This document shows, piece after piece, positions 9,551 through 20,424 of a stretch of DNA of 64,000 nucleotides. The notes under the pieces were generated by a model that saw only the letters and a program-made list of their open reading frames with translations, was not told the DNA's origin and did not search any database. The position numbers and the translations under genes were made by a program. Source of the stretch: Marchantia polymorpha subsp. ruderalis (Eukaryota; Streptophyta; Marchantiopsida; Marchantiales; Marchantiaceae); assembly GCA_037833965.1 (NCBI GenBank), contig AP031353.1, positions 64,501 through 128,500 of the forward strand, written 5' to 3'. How positions within the stretch are numbered: the stretch's first letter is position 1; every line of letters starts with the position of its first letter.

Positions 9551-11909
9551 CTATTGGCTTGTCTCAACTGTCATTCTGTCTTCGTTGTGTGTTTATGTGC
9601 TGGTGTGTGATCCAGACATTGAGCACAGGGCGCTCCTGGTTGTCGAAGTTACCGCATCGGGAGTTGTGAGTACTTAGCTTGGATGTCTTGGGTAGCCTGA
9701 GGTTACTGCGGGATTTAAGCAAGTTCAGGTTTCAGTATTCGGGTCAGTGTGTTGAGATGTATGCAGTGCTGAGAAGTTTTCCCCCTGAAATATATGTGTG
9801 GGATCGCTTGCAATTCTCACAGGTTTTCATTGGAAAAGGTTCAGGTTGTGAATACGGTTTTGCACTACCCTGTGAGTCTTCGGCTCTAGCTTGTAGTGTC
9901 TTCTGGGAGTAGCATTGACCTAAGAAGTAAAACTTCGTAAGAGAATGCTATCTTGTGACAAATCGTGACTTTTGTGTTTGTTTTTGTCCTCGTGGGATCG
10001 GATCTATACCATTATGCTCCATTTTGGTATTTATCTGTCACTACAACTGCCGACATCTCCGGTGGAAGAGGTGAGACCCGAAGAAGGGAAGAAGGCTTCG
10101 GATGAAGACGTGAAGACATTGGAAGTTACATTTCTTGAATTCTTGCAGGATAGTGTAATTCCGTTGTTGAAGTATTTGGATGGGAAGAGAGGGAAGTATG
10201 CTGTATTGAAGGAGTCAGGATTCTATGTACAGATGATTAGGAACAGGACGAAGCTCAAGAGAGCAGTTGCAGTAAAGAGGGAGTGGGATTCCGCAACTGC
10301 ATTGGCACGGGAGCGAGCTGCAACCTTGTCAACTGAGTGCGCGGCAGTGAAGGCGACATTGCAGGAGCGAGAAGCCCAGTTTCGGGAGAAGGAAACTGAG
10401 TGTGAAGTGATGCAGCTGAATCTAGAGAAGGAATCTGGGCGATGTGCAGAGTTGGAAGGAGGACCTGTGGAGGACTTTGTTTCTCTAATGAAAATGCTCA
10501 TAAAGTAACAGTGGATTTGATGGCGAGATTGGAGAAATCCAGGGAAGCTTACGATGCAGCAGTCAAAAGGTCGGAGCGGTTGATCATCACTGCAAAAAGG
10601 CGAGAGAAGATGCATGTCAAAGAACTTGCTAAGGTGGAAGCCCGAAGAGCCGAAGAAGTTCGTATAGCCGAAGAACTTCGGGGCAAAATCGATGAGGCGA
10701 AGACGACGGAAGAAGAATTTCGTAGCAAAATTTTGGAGATTGAGGCGAAGTGTGAAATGGAATTCCGACGTGCGGAGGAGCTATCAGCGAGTCTGTCGGC
10801 TGGAAACCATAAGCATGAAGAGGAGTTAGCGGATTGGGCCCAAGAAATTGGCAGATTGTGAGTCGGTCAAGTCTTCGGAGGTCGAATGTAAATTAAAGGT
10901 TGAATCTGACTGTCGACGGTTACGAGAGCAGTTAGGCAAGGCACAGATGAGATCGCAAGAGGCGCAAAGAAGAATGGAAAAGGCAGAGGAAGCCTACTGT
11001 CAGCTAAGAAAGCAGTCAACCGACGAGTTGAAATTGCGGTTAGAGAAGTGCCTGAACGGGTTTGCGATGTGGGGATTGCAATGGGTGAAGTGGTTGAAAT
11101 TAGATTTACTCGAGCAACGGCTGATGAGTGCAAAGACCAATGGATCCGCAAGACACAAACAAATTATAGAGTTAGTTAATACATTTTCAGAGGGATTGAA
11201 TGATGCGCGCCAAAATGTAGAAGTAGAGATTGTAAACATGTTGCGTTTATTAGGAGTAGATAGTAGTTCAGACGACGCCGTAACCGTTACATCGGACGGC
11301 ACAACCCCTAAGACCAATTCGCCTCAAGCGGTTGAGATTCAAGAGTTGCCATTGTGAATAAAGATGTCCAAGGCTCTTTCCTTGGGGGGCTTTTCTGCCA
11401 ATTGACTTGTCTTGATTGTAAATCTGCATTCACTGTGTCTATGTGCTAGTGTGTGATCTAGGCCTTGGGCACGGTGCGCTCCTGTTTGTCGAAGTTACCG
11501 CATCAGGGGTTGTGAGTTTTTGGCTCGAATGTCCTGAGTAGTCGAGGCTCCTTGGGATTTAAGCAAATTCGGGTTTGAGTATTCGGATCAGTGAGTTGAG
11601 GTGTATGCAATGCTGGGGAAGTCTTCCCCTTGAAATATAAGTGTAGAGTTGCAAGCAATTCCTACAGGCGCTGTTTGAAAAAGTTTCAGGCTGTGAATGT
11701 GGTTATGCACTACTCTGCAGGTCTTCGGCTCTAGCTGGGTAGTGTCTTCTGGGATTGGATCAAGGCCTAAGAAGTGAAAGTCTTTAAAAGAATGCTATTA
11801 TGTGACAAATCGTGACTTTTGTGGTTGTTTCTGTTCTCGTGGGATTGGATCTGTACCATTATGCTCCATTTTGGTATTTGTCTGTCATTACATAGATAAA
11901 TTTTTCTTT

Positions 11910-11927
11910 TGGCGCCGCTGTCGGAGA
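11910..11927 (+). promoter_or_regulatory. Primer-binding site, tRNA-Asp-like
   Basis: TGGCGCCGCTGTCGGAGA lies 17 bp after the LTR end. It matches 15 of 18 positions of the tRNA-Asp-type site (TGGCGCCGTTGCCGGGGA) used by Athila/Tat-like plant gypsy elements. Its position right after a TG...CA LTR and before gag is diagnostic. Confidence 0.8.
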
Positions 11928-12122
11928 TAGAGCATCAAACACAGAAGTTGCGTGTGCAGCAATGCACGATGAATGTCGACGAGAGATGATCCCAAGAAGG
12001 TAAGCGATCGATCTGCGCGGTATCTCCGTCGAGAAGAAAAGAAGGGAGATCTTGAAGATCCATAGGAACGGGATCAAAAGAGAGGAAAGGGGAAGGGGAA
12101 GAGACCAGTTTCCCTTCTGCCT

Positions 12123-13840
12123 GTGATTGCATCCCCGCAAACGAGGCAACCTGCAAATTCTCCATCTACGCATGAAGCCTACGTTCGGAAGAAGTTGGCA
12201 TCAATTCCGGTCGATGCACACCTCTTACCCCTTGATGAGTTGACGACTGAAGACCATCCGACTTCACCACGTTTGTTCTCTTCACCACTCTTCGCCATAC
12301 CGGGTGATTCCAGAGTCTTCCATATGTTGTTGGATTTACCGACGGAAGACACGGCTCGAGTGCAGACGGTGGTGCAGAACTTCGAAGATCTATTTGCTAA
12401 CAAGTCGACATCGCGTGTTCGGCCCACAACCTTGTTCAGGGATTCAAATTCTGTAAGATCTTCCGGAGGCACTTCAAGAGGTGAAGGCAGTGGTGGAGAT
12501 TCTCCGTCTCCGCCAAGCTCGCCGATAGGAGAACCACCCTTTCCACCAAATCCACCAGGCGGAGGAGGAGGCGTAGGAGGTCCCCCATATCGATTGATGG
12601 CTAATCATCCCCATCTAGCTCCCTTTACCAAGCATTCCTACCCCAAATTTAAGGGTAGGGGAGATGGTGACGATGTTGATTCGTATAGAAAATTATTTGA
12701 GTCGGTCTCCATCACGAATAAGGAAGATAATGATGATGACAAAATGCGTATCTTCCCCAGCTTGCTCCGGAAGAAAAGCCCGTAGTTGGTATAATCACGA
12801 AAGCACGGTTCCCACGGGAATCGATTCATGGGCCAAACTTAGGAAGAAGTTTCTGAAGAGGTTCTGAAAGTTAGGTTATGATAGTCGGGTTCTCACAAAA
12901 CTGTGAAATCTTCAGAGGGAACGCAAGGAGAATTTGAGGGACTATACGGAGAGGTTCCAAGATCTCCTTGATTGTATCCCAACGACTGGCGAAGGGGTAC
13001 CATACTCGACCCAGCAAGCCATTGACTGGTATGTAACGGGCTTGACTCGGAAAATGGAGACCTATTGTCGACGTTGCAGGTGTGACACCATTGATGACGT
13101 GATTGTCTCGGTTGAGGCCTATGAGATATCCACGTTAAACCGGCGTCCGAAGGACCGACCACGAGAAGAGAGAAAATCTAAAGGTAGTCGGCGGAAGCGA
13201 CGGGCGTCCACACCTAGTGAGTCTTCCTCATCCTCGGAGGAAAGTGAGCCGGAAGACTCATCTTCGTCCAAAGACAAAAAAAGCGAAGAAGAAAGATAAG
13301 AAGAAGAAGAACCGACGAATGGCCATGCCTAAGAAGGGCGCCCAACCATAGTATCTAAGGTGGACGCCTTGGCGAAGGAGTTCTCCGACTTAAATGTGCA
13401 TGTGGTGGGGAGTCGGGACAAACGGAAGTCTCCTACGGGAGTGAAATCCAACCTTTTGGTGCACGAATTGTGGCAGGGTAGGACATGCGAATGTCGAATG
13501 CCAACCGTACCAACCAGTCAACACCATGGAGTGGGTGCCGGCGTGGGAAGCGGGCGGGTATTACAAAGAAGCCCCGGAAGAAACAGCTTACGCAGTGCAG
13601 GAAGGGCCTCCGATAACACCCATTCAACCAGCCCACATCCCTTGGTTCGCACCCAAGTATATGGCCACTACGGTGCCGTTGCGCAGAGTGGCACCATCCG
13701 CTGCAGCTGTACCCGCACCTCAAAACGCTTGTTTTAACCGTGGAGATGTTGGGCACTACGCACCTAATTGTCCACACCCTCGGAGGCAAAGAGGGTTTGT
13801 GCTCTTGTGCAAAAATTGTGCGCAGGTGAATCAAGTGGAA
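12123..13840 (+). pseudogene. G1 gag
   Basis: The N-terminal part is Pro/Gly/Ser-rich ('PPFPPNPPGGGGGVGG'), then comes 'YPKFKGRGDGDDVDSY', a start typical of the plant Retrotrans_gag domain. It continues with the family's W...FL..F stretch and 'LRDYTERFQDLLD'. A Ser/Glu/Lys-rich low-complexity block (13.17-13.30 kb) precedes a CCHC zinc knuckle (C-x2-C-x4-H-x4-C, 13460-13501). A second, weaker knuckle lies around 13.73-13.77 kb. It is broken, with several breaks. Related sequence recurs on the minus strand at 43912-44555 and 50036-50165. Confidence 0.8.
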
Positions 13841-14960
13841 TTAAGTCCGGACGAGAAAGACGAAGATGATGAATGGCCGGACGAAGAGACTATGGTCAGG
13901 CGTGTAGAGATCCGAAGTGCAAGCCGAAAGAAGGAGGTCCCCGTGAAGAAGTCAAAGCGGGACAAGAAAGACGCGAAAAAGAAAAAAACTCAAGCCAAAG
14001 GAGCTACCCCCGAAGACTTTGGTTTCATCGGCGAAGAAGGGAGAGTCTTTGGCGAAGAAGGGGAAGACGGCCGAAGAACTTCGGACTTTGTCACAGGATG
14101 ACTCACAGTCAAATGGGCCAGCATTACAGCTTTTACGGAAAGCATACGCTCTAGACATTAAGGACGAGGTAGGGGAGTTGCTTTGCAAAGAATTGGAGAA
14201 GACGCCGCCCAGTTAGAGAAGGGGAAAGAGACGCTGACAGCCAAAGCACCGTCTCGATCAGAGCGAGTGAGCCGATCCGCAGAAGCACCTAAGGATTCTC
14301 ATTATGACATTGCGGCCGACTTCTATGACCACTGCTTTGAAACACGTCACGAATGCACAAGCTCCCTCGGGTGTACCAGGTCAGGACTGAGGACTTGGGA
14401 CCACCAAAGATCGATATTGAGATTGGAGAATGTACAATTTGGAATGTGCCCTTGGACTCAGTGTCGGGGATTAATATCAATACAGAGGATACGGCCACTG
14501 CCTTGGGGTACAAGACCTTTTAGCCTACAACGCGAATGATTCGATTGGCTCATCAGACCTGAAGGAAACCCCTTAGTACGTTGAAAGACGTTCAAACCAC
14601 CATCGGCGGGGTAGTGTTTTCCTTAAACTATGTCATTATTAAGCCTCTAACGGAGAGAGGATACAAAGTGCTGATTGATCGACCATGGTTTTATGGTGCT
14701 AAGGTCCGTTCAGATTGGCACAAGCGATCTTTGAAGTTTAAGGATCCAAACAATAAGGCGAGTCCTAAGGTCATCGTCCCATGGGACAAAATCTCACACG
14801 AAGGGGAGATAGCGTCAACCAGCTCCGGCTACACTTCGAAGGAAGAGACCACCACCTCCGAGAGTGACACCGATGTACATTATATGGAGTTCTACGTAGT
14901 AGACGAAGAAGATGCAGAAGTAGGGGAACCAGAGGAAGCTCGACCCGAAGGTAGCGAATA
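13840..14960 (+). pseudogene. G1 spacer and retropepsin-like protease region
   Basis: A Lys/Glu/Asp-rich stretch ('EKDEDDEWPDEETM', 'KKSKRDKKDAKKKK') links gag to a protease-like part. The retropepsin signature is the 'VPLDS' region near 14.45 kb and a later 'VLIDRPWFYGAKVRSDWHKRSLKF' segment (about 14.66-14.74 kb), which resembles the 'LLGRPW..GA' end of plant gypsy proteases. An acidic tail follows. No reverse transcriptase follows in this orientation. It is broken. Confidence 0.65.
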
Positions 14961-15074
14961 GCAATTAGAAGTGGGGCTGGGACGTAGCGACATCAGTCAC
15001 ACGGAAGGCGTCATAGATCCAAGTGACTGTCAAGAGGTCGAACTCAGTCCCCACAAGTGTTGTAAAATCTCCAA

Positions 15075-15648
15075 CCTGTCTCCTCACTCCCCAAAGACCG
15101 TGTCCGCTCCGAAGAAAGAGAATTCGGACTTATCATCTCTGTTCCCTCTTTCGAAGGTTCCACTGTCTTATCTTCTGGAACTTCGACTAGATCCGCTGAA
15201 GGTCCTTCGATCACAACAGGCTGTGTCGACTCGCCAGCTGCAACTTCAAGTGTGTCTACGATTGGGGCAAATGTCTTCTCCACATTGCTGTCCAAAACTT
15301 CGGTTATCACCAACCCTCAACTTGCCTTCCCCTTTGGTCTCGCGCGAGTTCTTGACTGCATGATTCCTTCTACCTCTGTTTCCGCTCTTTTGATCCATAA
15401 CATCAAATTCTCCTCGTCATCATTCACCACCTTCCGCCTCTTCGCCAATCGCCGTTCTGGCTTCTCACGATTCGGCAAAACGTCCACCTTAACGTGTCCT
15501 TGTGCTGTCGTCTGCGGTGGAATTGGGGGTCGACTGTTATTCTCTTCTTCGGTCCCTTCATTGGACTCAACTGTTAAGATTTCCCGCTCCTTCAAAAATC
15601 GCTCTCCTCCTCCCTTGTAAGCAATCCCATGCCTCGATAGAAATTCAC
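15075..15648 (-). mobile_element. A-type LTR fragment (minus), linker part of the LTR-encoded protein
   Basis: Minus-strand residues include 'KEREILTVESNEGTEEENNSR', 'KRRKVVNDDEENLM' and 'SNVEKTFAPIVDT', the linker of the A-type LTR protein (compare A2 around 7680-8000). It is one piece of a minus-strand A-type LTR whose 5' end is at 20222. That LTR was later split by the E2 solo LTR (about 15646-16483) and by A3 (to 19953). Confidence 0.75.
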
Positions 15649-16483
15649 AAGGACTGCAACCTCCGGGCTGACTCTCACTTCGGTTTACCTCTGATGGCTT
15701 TGCGGTAGCGCATCATGGTACTAGAAGACTAGGATTCATCCTCAGAGTAATGTCTCAAACACCTTCTCTCACAAACTCTCCATGTATCACTCCAACTCAC
15801 ACACAAACTCTCCTCACATCACTCTCTTCACATAAACGCAAACACACGTCGATACTCCAAGATACTCAAAAACTTCACTCCTTCATTCCTGAAACAAGTC
15901 CTCACACATGACTCTCCAAACTTGCTTGAGAGGTGCTACTCTACCTCTCTATTTATACTACTTGAGAAGTTACCATAGTAACATGTGGTAATTTCTCCTA
16001 ACTTACTTTTACCTAGGTAAGTTTGACTAACCCTCTCTATGTGGCAACATGCCTTTGGTCTAGCTAAACCTTCTAGAAGTTTCCGGAATCCAAGGTTGAT
16101 GTGGCGACATGCCATTGGAAACTTTTAAACTTCTACAAGCTTCTTAGCCACTAAGTCAACACTAGACTTAGTCTAACCAATCATCTTTCATACATTTAGT
16201 CAAACCAATCAAATCCAAGCTTCTAGTCAAATATCTAATCACTTGGAATCTAGAACTTTTGTTTAAGACAAAATAGAAGTGCTCACTCCATTCTTCTAGA
16301 ACTCCGCTAATTATTCCGCCAACTATAGACATTGTAGCTAAACTTAGTCATGACTAGATAAACTTAGTTATAACTAACTAGTTTAGTCATAACTAGCTAG
16401 TCTTAGCTATGCCTTGGCTAATCATCTTTAATCACTTGATCACTTCTAAGACTTAGTACATATGTGCAACACCCGGTCTTACA
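15646..16483 (-). mobile_element. E2 solo LTR inserted in an A-type LTR
   Basis: It matches the E2 LTR at 22985-23812 over most of its length, with shared blocks such as 'gctgactctcac', 'ctacctctctat', 'gtggcgacatgcc' and 'agacttagtctaaccaat'. On the minus strand it starts TGTAAGACCGGG at 16483. The left side lies against the A-type LTR coding region near 15648. I could not define a clean target duplication. Confidence 0.7.
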
Positions 16484-16765
16484 AGACGGGAGTCAAATGA
16501 TTAACCAACGGCCTTGTCCACCGGGGAGCTCGCATTCACCCAAACAAGATCGTAAAAGATTCTTGCTCAGTGCACGCTTGATCCCTTCAAGACTCGTTCG
16601 AAAAACCCCACTTGCCAGGCCGTGACATAAATCGTGCGCTGCGATCGCATGATATGCATGATTCCCAATGCAATCGCCCGTCACTTCGGATCCGTGTAGT
16701 CGGCGGTCTTTCATCCATTCGTCCCCGACCTCCCAGAATTGAAGAGTGGCCCGTAAGAGAATTTT
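16484..16765 (-). mobile_element. A-type LTR fragment (minus), N-terminal domain part
   Basis: Minus-strand sequence encodes the 'IMHI...TIYVTAWQVGFFERVLKG' portion of the A-type LTR protein in one frame. It continues the LTR fragment at 15075-15648 across the E2 insertion. It ends at a perfect palindrome (16766-16792), beyond which the A sequence continues on the opposite strand. Confidence 0.75.
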
Positions 16766-16792
16766 CTATACGCGTGAGGTTCACGCGTATAG
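16766..16792. repeat. Perfect palindrome at a strand-switch junction
   Basis: CTATACGCGTGA (16766-16777), a GGT spacer, then TCACGCGTATAG (16781-16792): 12 bp arms and a 3 nt loop. It sits exactly where minus-strand A sequence meets plus-strand A sequence. Confidence 0.9.
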
Positions 16793-19700
16793 GGCTTCGA
16801 AGGTAAAGGCAGTACGAGGAGACTTCTTGCCGACATTGCGATATCAAGCAAGAACGAGCGAGAGAGAGAGGAATGGCAATCGAGCCAACCCGCGATTAGC
16901 GAAACGCAAATTGAAGACATGTTGCCCAAGAAGAGTGAGAAGGTGAGGAAATTGGTTCCCTTGAAGGTGCTTTACGAGGAATTGAGACCCTTCACACACG
17001 AGTTGAAGGAACTACGGCTTGAATTCCTTTTGTGGAATTGGAATTGCGTCTTAGTGAGTATTTGCAAGGAAGTTATGGACAAGAGCACGGTCGAAGGCGA
17101 GGAGCTCCGCGGTAATCCCATGCTGTGGACTATTGAGCATTGGACGACGGTACAGGGACCTTGTGCGGGCAGCGAAGGAGATTTGCTATTTGAGAAGAAT
17201 AGCGTAGGACTTACGCGCGGCGAGGAATTCTCTTACGAGCCTCTCTTTGAGACTGGAAGACAGGAAACGAATGGATGGAAGACTGTCGATTACAAAGATC
17301 CAAAGAGAAGAGCGATCGCGTTGGGGATCATGCACATCTTACGGCCGGCGCGCACGACTTATGTGACGGCCTGGCAAGTAGGATTCTTTGAACGCATTTT
17401 GAAGGGACAACACGTATATTGGGCAAGGATCTTTCACGATCTTGTCTGGGTGAATGTAGGCTCCCGGTGGACGGGACCTTTGACCAATCACATCACTCCC
17501 TTTCTAGTGAATTTCTATCGAGGGATGGGATTGCTTACGAGGGAGGAGGAGAAACGATTTCCGAGAGAGCGGGAAATCCTCACGGCTGAGTCAAGTGAAG
17601 GGATTGAAGACGAGAACCGACCCCCCTGAATCCCAACACACACAACTGCTTGAGGACCAATGCAGGTGGACGTGGTTCAAAGGCAGGAGCAGCCAAAGAG
17701 ACGATTGGCAAAGAGAAGGAAGGTCGTGAGTGATGACGAGGAGGAATTGGCCCACGAGGTAAGAAGGATGGATATGGATGTAAGTGGAGCTAGGCAGCAC
17801 AGAGCTCGCGCAAGATCAAAGAAGAGGGCGAAACGGAGGATGGTGACAGTTGAGGTGTCGGACAGCAGTGTGGAGAAGACGGTGGCACCAATTGCAAACA
17901 TATCCGAAGTCGCAGCTAGCGAGGTAATGCGACCTGTGGAGATAGGAGTACCTTCAGAGGTGTCAATCGAAGTTCCGGCACACATACCGGCAGAATCTTT
18001 GAAGGAGGGAACGGAATTGGTAAGTCCGATGTCTCTGTTTTTGGAGCAAACACGGTATGCGTAGGGCGAAGGGACACCACAGATGAAGATGAACGAGGAC
18101 ATGGAGAAGGAGTTTACTTTGAGCGAGGAGATTCTGGAACAGGTTGTCGCAAGGGTAGGAGGGACGGTGGTAGAAGCCGAGGGCATACACTACCGACATC
18201 TCCGATGGAAGAGGTGAGACCCAATGAAGGGAAGAAGACTTCGGGCGAAGATGTGAAGACATTAGAAATTACATTTCCTGAATTCTTGCAGGATAGTGTA
18301 GTTCCATTGTTGAAATACTTGAACGGGAAGAGAGGGAAGTATGCTGTAACAGAGAAGCCATGATTCTATGTACCAATGATTAGGAATAGGACGAAGCTCA
18401 AGAGGGCGGTTGCAGTAAAGAGGGAGTGGGAGTCCGCAACTGCATTGGTGCGAGAGCGAGAAGCCCAGCTTTGGGAGAAGGAAACTCAGTGCAAAGTACT
18501 GCAGCTGAATCTAGAGAAGGAATCCGGGCGCTGTGTAGAGTTGGAGGAGACCTGTAGAGGACTTCGTATCTCCAATGAGAATGTCCAGAAGGTAACAGTG
18601 GATTTGGTAGTGAGATTGGAGAAATCTAGAGAAGCTTACGAGGCGGCAAGCAAAAGATCGGAGCGGCTGATCATTACTGCGGAAAAGCAAGAGAAGATGC
18701 ACATTGAGGAACTTGCTAAGTTGGAGGCCCGAAGAGCCGAAGAAGCTCGTATCGCCGAAGAACTTCGGGGCAAACTGGAAGAAGGTCTTTGTAGCAAAAT
18801 TTCGGAGATTGAGGCAAAGTGTGAAATGGAATTTTGACGTGCGGAGGAGCTATCAGCAAGTATGTTGGCAGGAAACCAGAAGCACGAAGAAGAATTGAAG
18901 GATTGGGCCAAGAAATTGGCAGATTGCGAGTCAGCCAAGTCTTTGGAGGTCAAATGTAAATTAAAGGTTGAATCCGACTGTCGACGGTTACGGAAGCAGT
19001 TAGGGAAGGCGGAGATGAGATGATCGGAAGAGTCGCAAAGGAGAATGGAAAAAGCAGAGGATGCCTACCGTCAGCTACGGGAGGATTCAACCGACGTGTT
19101 GAGATTGCGGTTAGAGAAGTGCCTGAACGGGTTCGCGATGTGGGGATTGGATTGGGTGAAGTGGTTGAAGCTAGATCTACTCGAGCAACGGCTGATGAGC
19201 GCGAAGACCAGCGGATCCGCAGGGCACAAACAGATTGTAGAGTTAGTAAATTCATTGAATGAGGCGCACTAGAATGTACAAGTAGAGATTGTAAACGTGT
19301 TGCGTAGGATAGGAGCAGATGTAAGTTCAGATGACGCTGCAACCGCTACGTCAGACGGCACAGTCCCTGATGCCGATTCACCTCAGGCGGTTGATATCAC
19401 TGGTTTGCCATTGTGAATAAAGAGGCCCAAGGCTCTTTCCTTGGAAGGCTTTTCTGTCTATTGGCTTATCTCAACTGTCATTCTGTCTTCGCTGTGTGTC
19501 TATGTGTTGGTGTGTGATCCAGACATTGAGCACAGGGCGCTCCTGATTGTTGAAGTTACCGCATGGGGAGTTGTGAGTACTCAGCTTGGATGTCTTGAGT
19601 AGCCTGGGGTTACTACGGGATTTAAGCAAGTTCAGGTGTGAGTATTCGGGTCAATGTGTTGAGATGTATGCAGTGCTGGGAAGTTTTCCCCCTGAAATAT

Positions 19701-19953
19701 AAGTGTGGGATTGCTTGCAATTCTCACAGGTTTTCATTGGAAAAGATTGAGGTTGTGAGTACGGTTTTGCACTACCTTGTGAGTCTTTGGCTCTAGCTGA
19801 GTAGTGTCTTCTAGAAGTAGCATTGGCCTAAGAAGTAAAACTTCATAATAGAATGCTATCTTGTGACAAATTGTGACTTTTGTGTTTGTTTTTGTCCTCG
19901 TGGGATCGGATCTATACCATTAAGCTCCATTTTGGTATTTATCTGTCATTACA
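16793..19953 (+). mobile_element. A3: A-type LTR copy lacking its outer 5' part
   Basis: It begins inside the leader ('gggcttcgaaggtaaagg', like A2 near 6890) and runs through the coding region, AATAAA plus hairpin (about 19415), tail and terminal block, ending ATCTGTCATTACA at 19953. The coding part (about 16919-19330) has the same order of parts as A2, including 'LEFLLWNWNC', 'LLKYLNGKRGKY' and 'CLNGFAMWGLDWVKWLKLDL'. It sits inside a minus-strand A-type LTR (pieces at 15075-16765 and 19954-20222). It is broken, with several breaks. Confidence 0.8.
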
Positions 19954-20222
19954 GCCCAGTAGAATCCTTGACGCGTGCGAACGTTGTCCGGCCCGTTGTG
20001 CATTTTGAATTGAATTCCATGTCTTCGCCGAAGACTCAAATCTTGCATTGTCCAAAAAAGTCTGTGCCAAAGATTCGAAGATCTTAGGTCGTAGGCAAAT
20101 TTTAACTAATTCTATCATAACTCCTCTAAATCTACTACTTCTAACTCATATGTCTACCTTCTATATATATATGTTTAAGTTTCGTTGATTTTTGAAGACA
20201 AACAAAAAAACAAGGCACAACA
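19954..20222 (-). mobile_element. A-type LTR 5' end (minus strand)
   Basis: The reverse complement starts TGTTGTGCC at 20222 and reads through the AT-rich start and 'cttcggcg' leader of the A LTR. It is cut at 19954 by the end of A3. Its outer edge is directly followed by GTACA (20223-20227), matching the duplication at 3360-3364. Confidence 0.85.
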
Positions 20223-20424
20223 GTACAAGACAAAATAGAAGTGTTCACTCAAATCTTATAGAACTTGTCAAGTTATTTTGCCAAATATAAACATTATAGC
20301 TAAACATAGTTATAACTTGATAAACTTAGTTATAACTAGCTAGACTTAATCATAACTAAGCTAACCATGATTAACTCCTTGCTAAATCTAGTTCCATTTC
20401 ACACATACAACATCCGGTCTTACA
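20223..20424 (-). mobile_element. E2 LTR, right part (3' LTR of the E2 element)
   Basis: After the GTACA duplication the sequence resumes the E2 LTR ('agacaaaatagaagtgttcac', 'agttataactag'), ending 'ccggtcttaca' at 20424. On the minus strand this is the LTR start, TGTAAGACCGG. It abuts the E2 internal region to its right. Confidence 0.75.

Larger units (their letters stand above)
6597..10045 (+). mobile_element. A2: complete solo A-type LTR nested in the G1 LTR
   Basis: It begins TGTGGGGCC and ends ATCTGTCACTACA. It is flanked by exact 5 bp duplications ACTGC (6592-6596 and 10046-10050). Joining the flanks restores the G1 LTR order (matching A3 near 18.18 kb), so this is a clean insertion. 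At 3449 bp it holds a full A layout: leader, coding region, AATAAA plus hairpin, tail and terminal block. TG...CA ends with a 5 bp duplication and no internal gag-pol make it a solo LTR. It is younger than its G1 host. Confidence 0.9.
5320..11357 (+). pseudogene. LTR-encoded coiled-coil protein, copy in G1 LTR (split by A2)
   Basis: Not gag or pol. The left part (about 5320-6590) carries the N-terminal domain. Landmarks are 'LEFLLWNWNC', 'GDLLFEKNSVGLTR', 'MHILRPARTTYVTAWQVGFFERIL' and 'FLVNFYRGMGLLTREEEKRF', followed by a basic/acidic linker ('RRKVLSDDEEEL', 'SVEKTVAPI'). The right part (10060-11357) has the 'LLKYLDGKRGKY' core, a long Glu/Lys/Arg-rich coiled coil, and the terminal 'CLNGFAMWGLQWVKWLKLDL' patch. 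The layout recalls the plant 'putative gypsy-type transposon' family (Transposase_28), but I cannot confirm that by search. It is broken, with a few breaks besides the A2 insertion. Confidence 0.75.
4913..11892 (+). mobile_element. G1 5' LTR (A-type, about 3.5 kb without the nested A2)
   Basis: It starts TGTGGTGCC and ends GTCTGTCATTACA (TG...CA). It is followed within 20 bp by a primer-binding site, which is what identifies the whole A unit as an LTR rather than a free-standing gene. Subtracting A2 (6597-10045) and one ACTGC copy leaves about 3526 bp. Layout: an AT-rich start, a 'cttcggcg'-rich leader, a coding region (about 5320-6590 and 10060-11357), an AATAAA signal and hairpin (about 11356-11395), then a roughly 490 bp tail. 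The tail motifs recur in all other A copies here. Confidence 0.85.
4913..15070 (+). mobile_element. G1: Ty3/gypsy element, 5' LTR plus gag-protease, no 3' end
   Basis: G1 reads left to right: a 5' LTR (4913-11892), a primer-binding site (11910-11927), gag with CCHC knuckles (12123-13.8 kb) and retropepsin-like sequence (to about 14.96 kb). No reverse transcriptase, RNase H, integrase or 3' LTR of the same orientation follows. Around 15.07 kb it abuts minus-strand A-type LTR sequence. The element is broken, with a handful of breaks in its coding parts. Its 5' LTR holds a later solo LTR insertion (A2). The Athila/Tat side of Ty3/gypsy fits the primer site and the very long LTR. Confidence 0.8.

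Noticed and set aside
6597-10045. A units as DNA transposons with the coding region as a transposase
   Set aside because: Ends are TG...CA without long inverted repeats, duplications are 5 bp, and the G1 copy is followed by a primer site and gag; LTR identity fits better.
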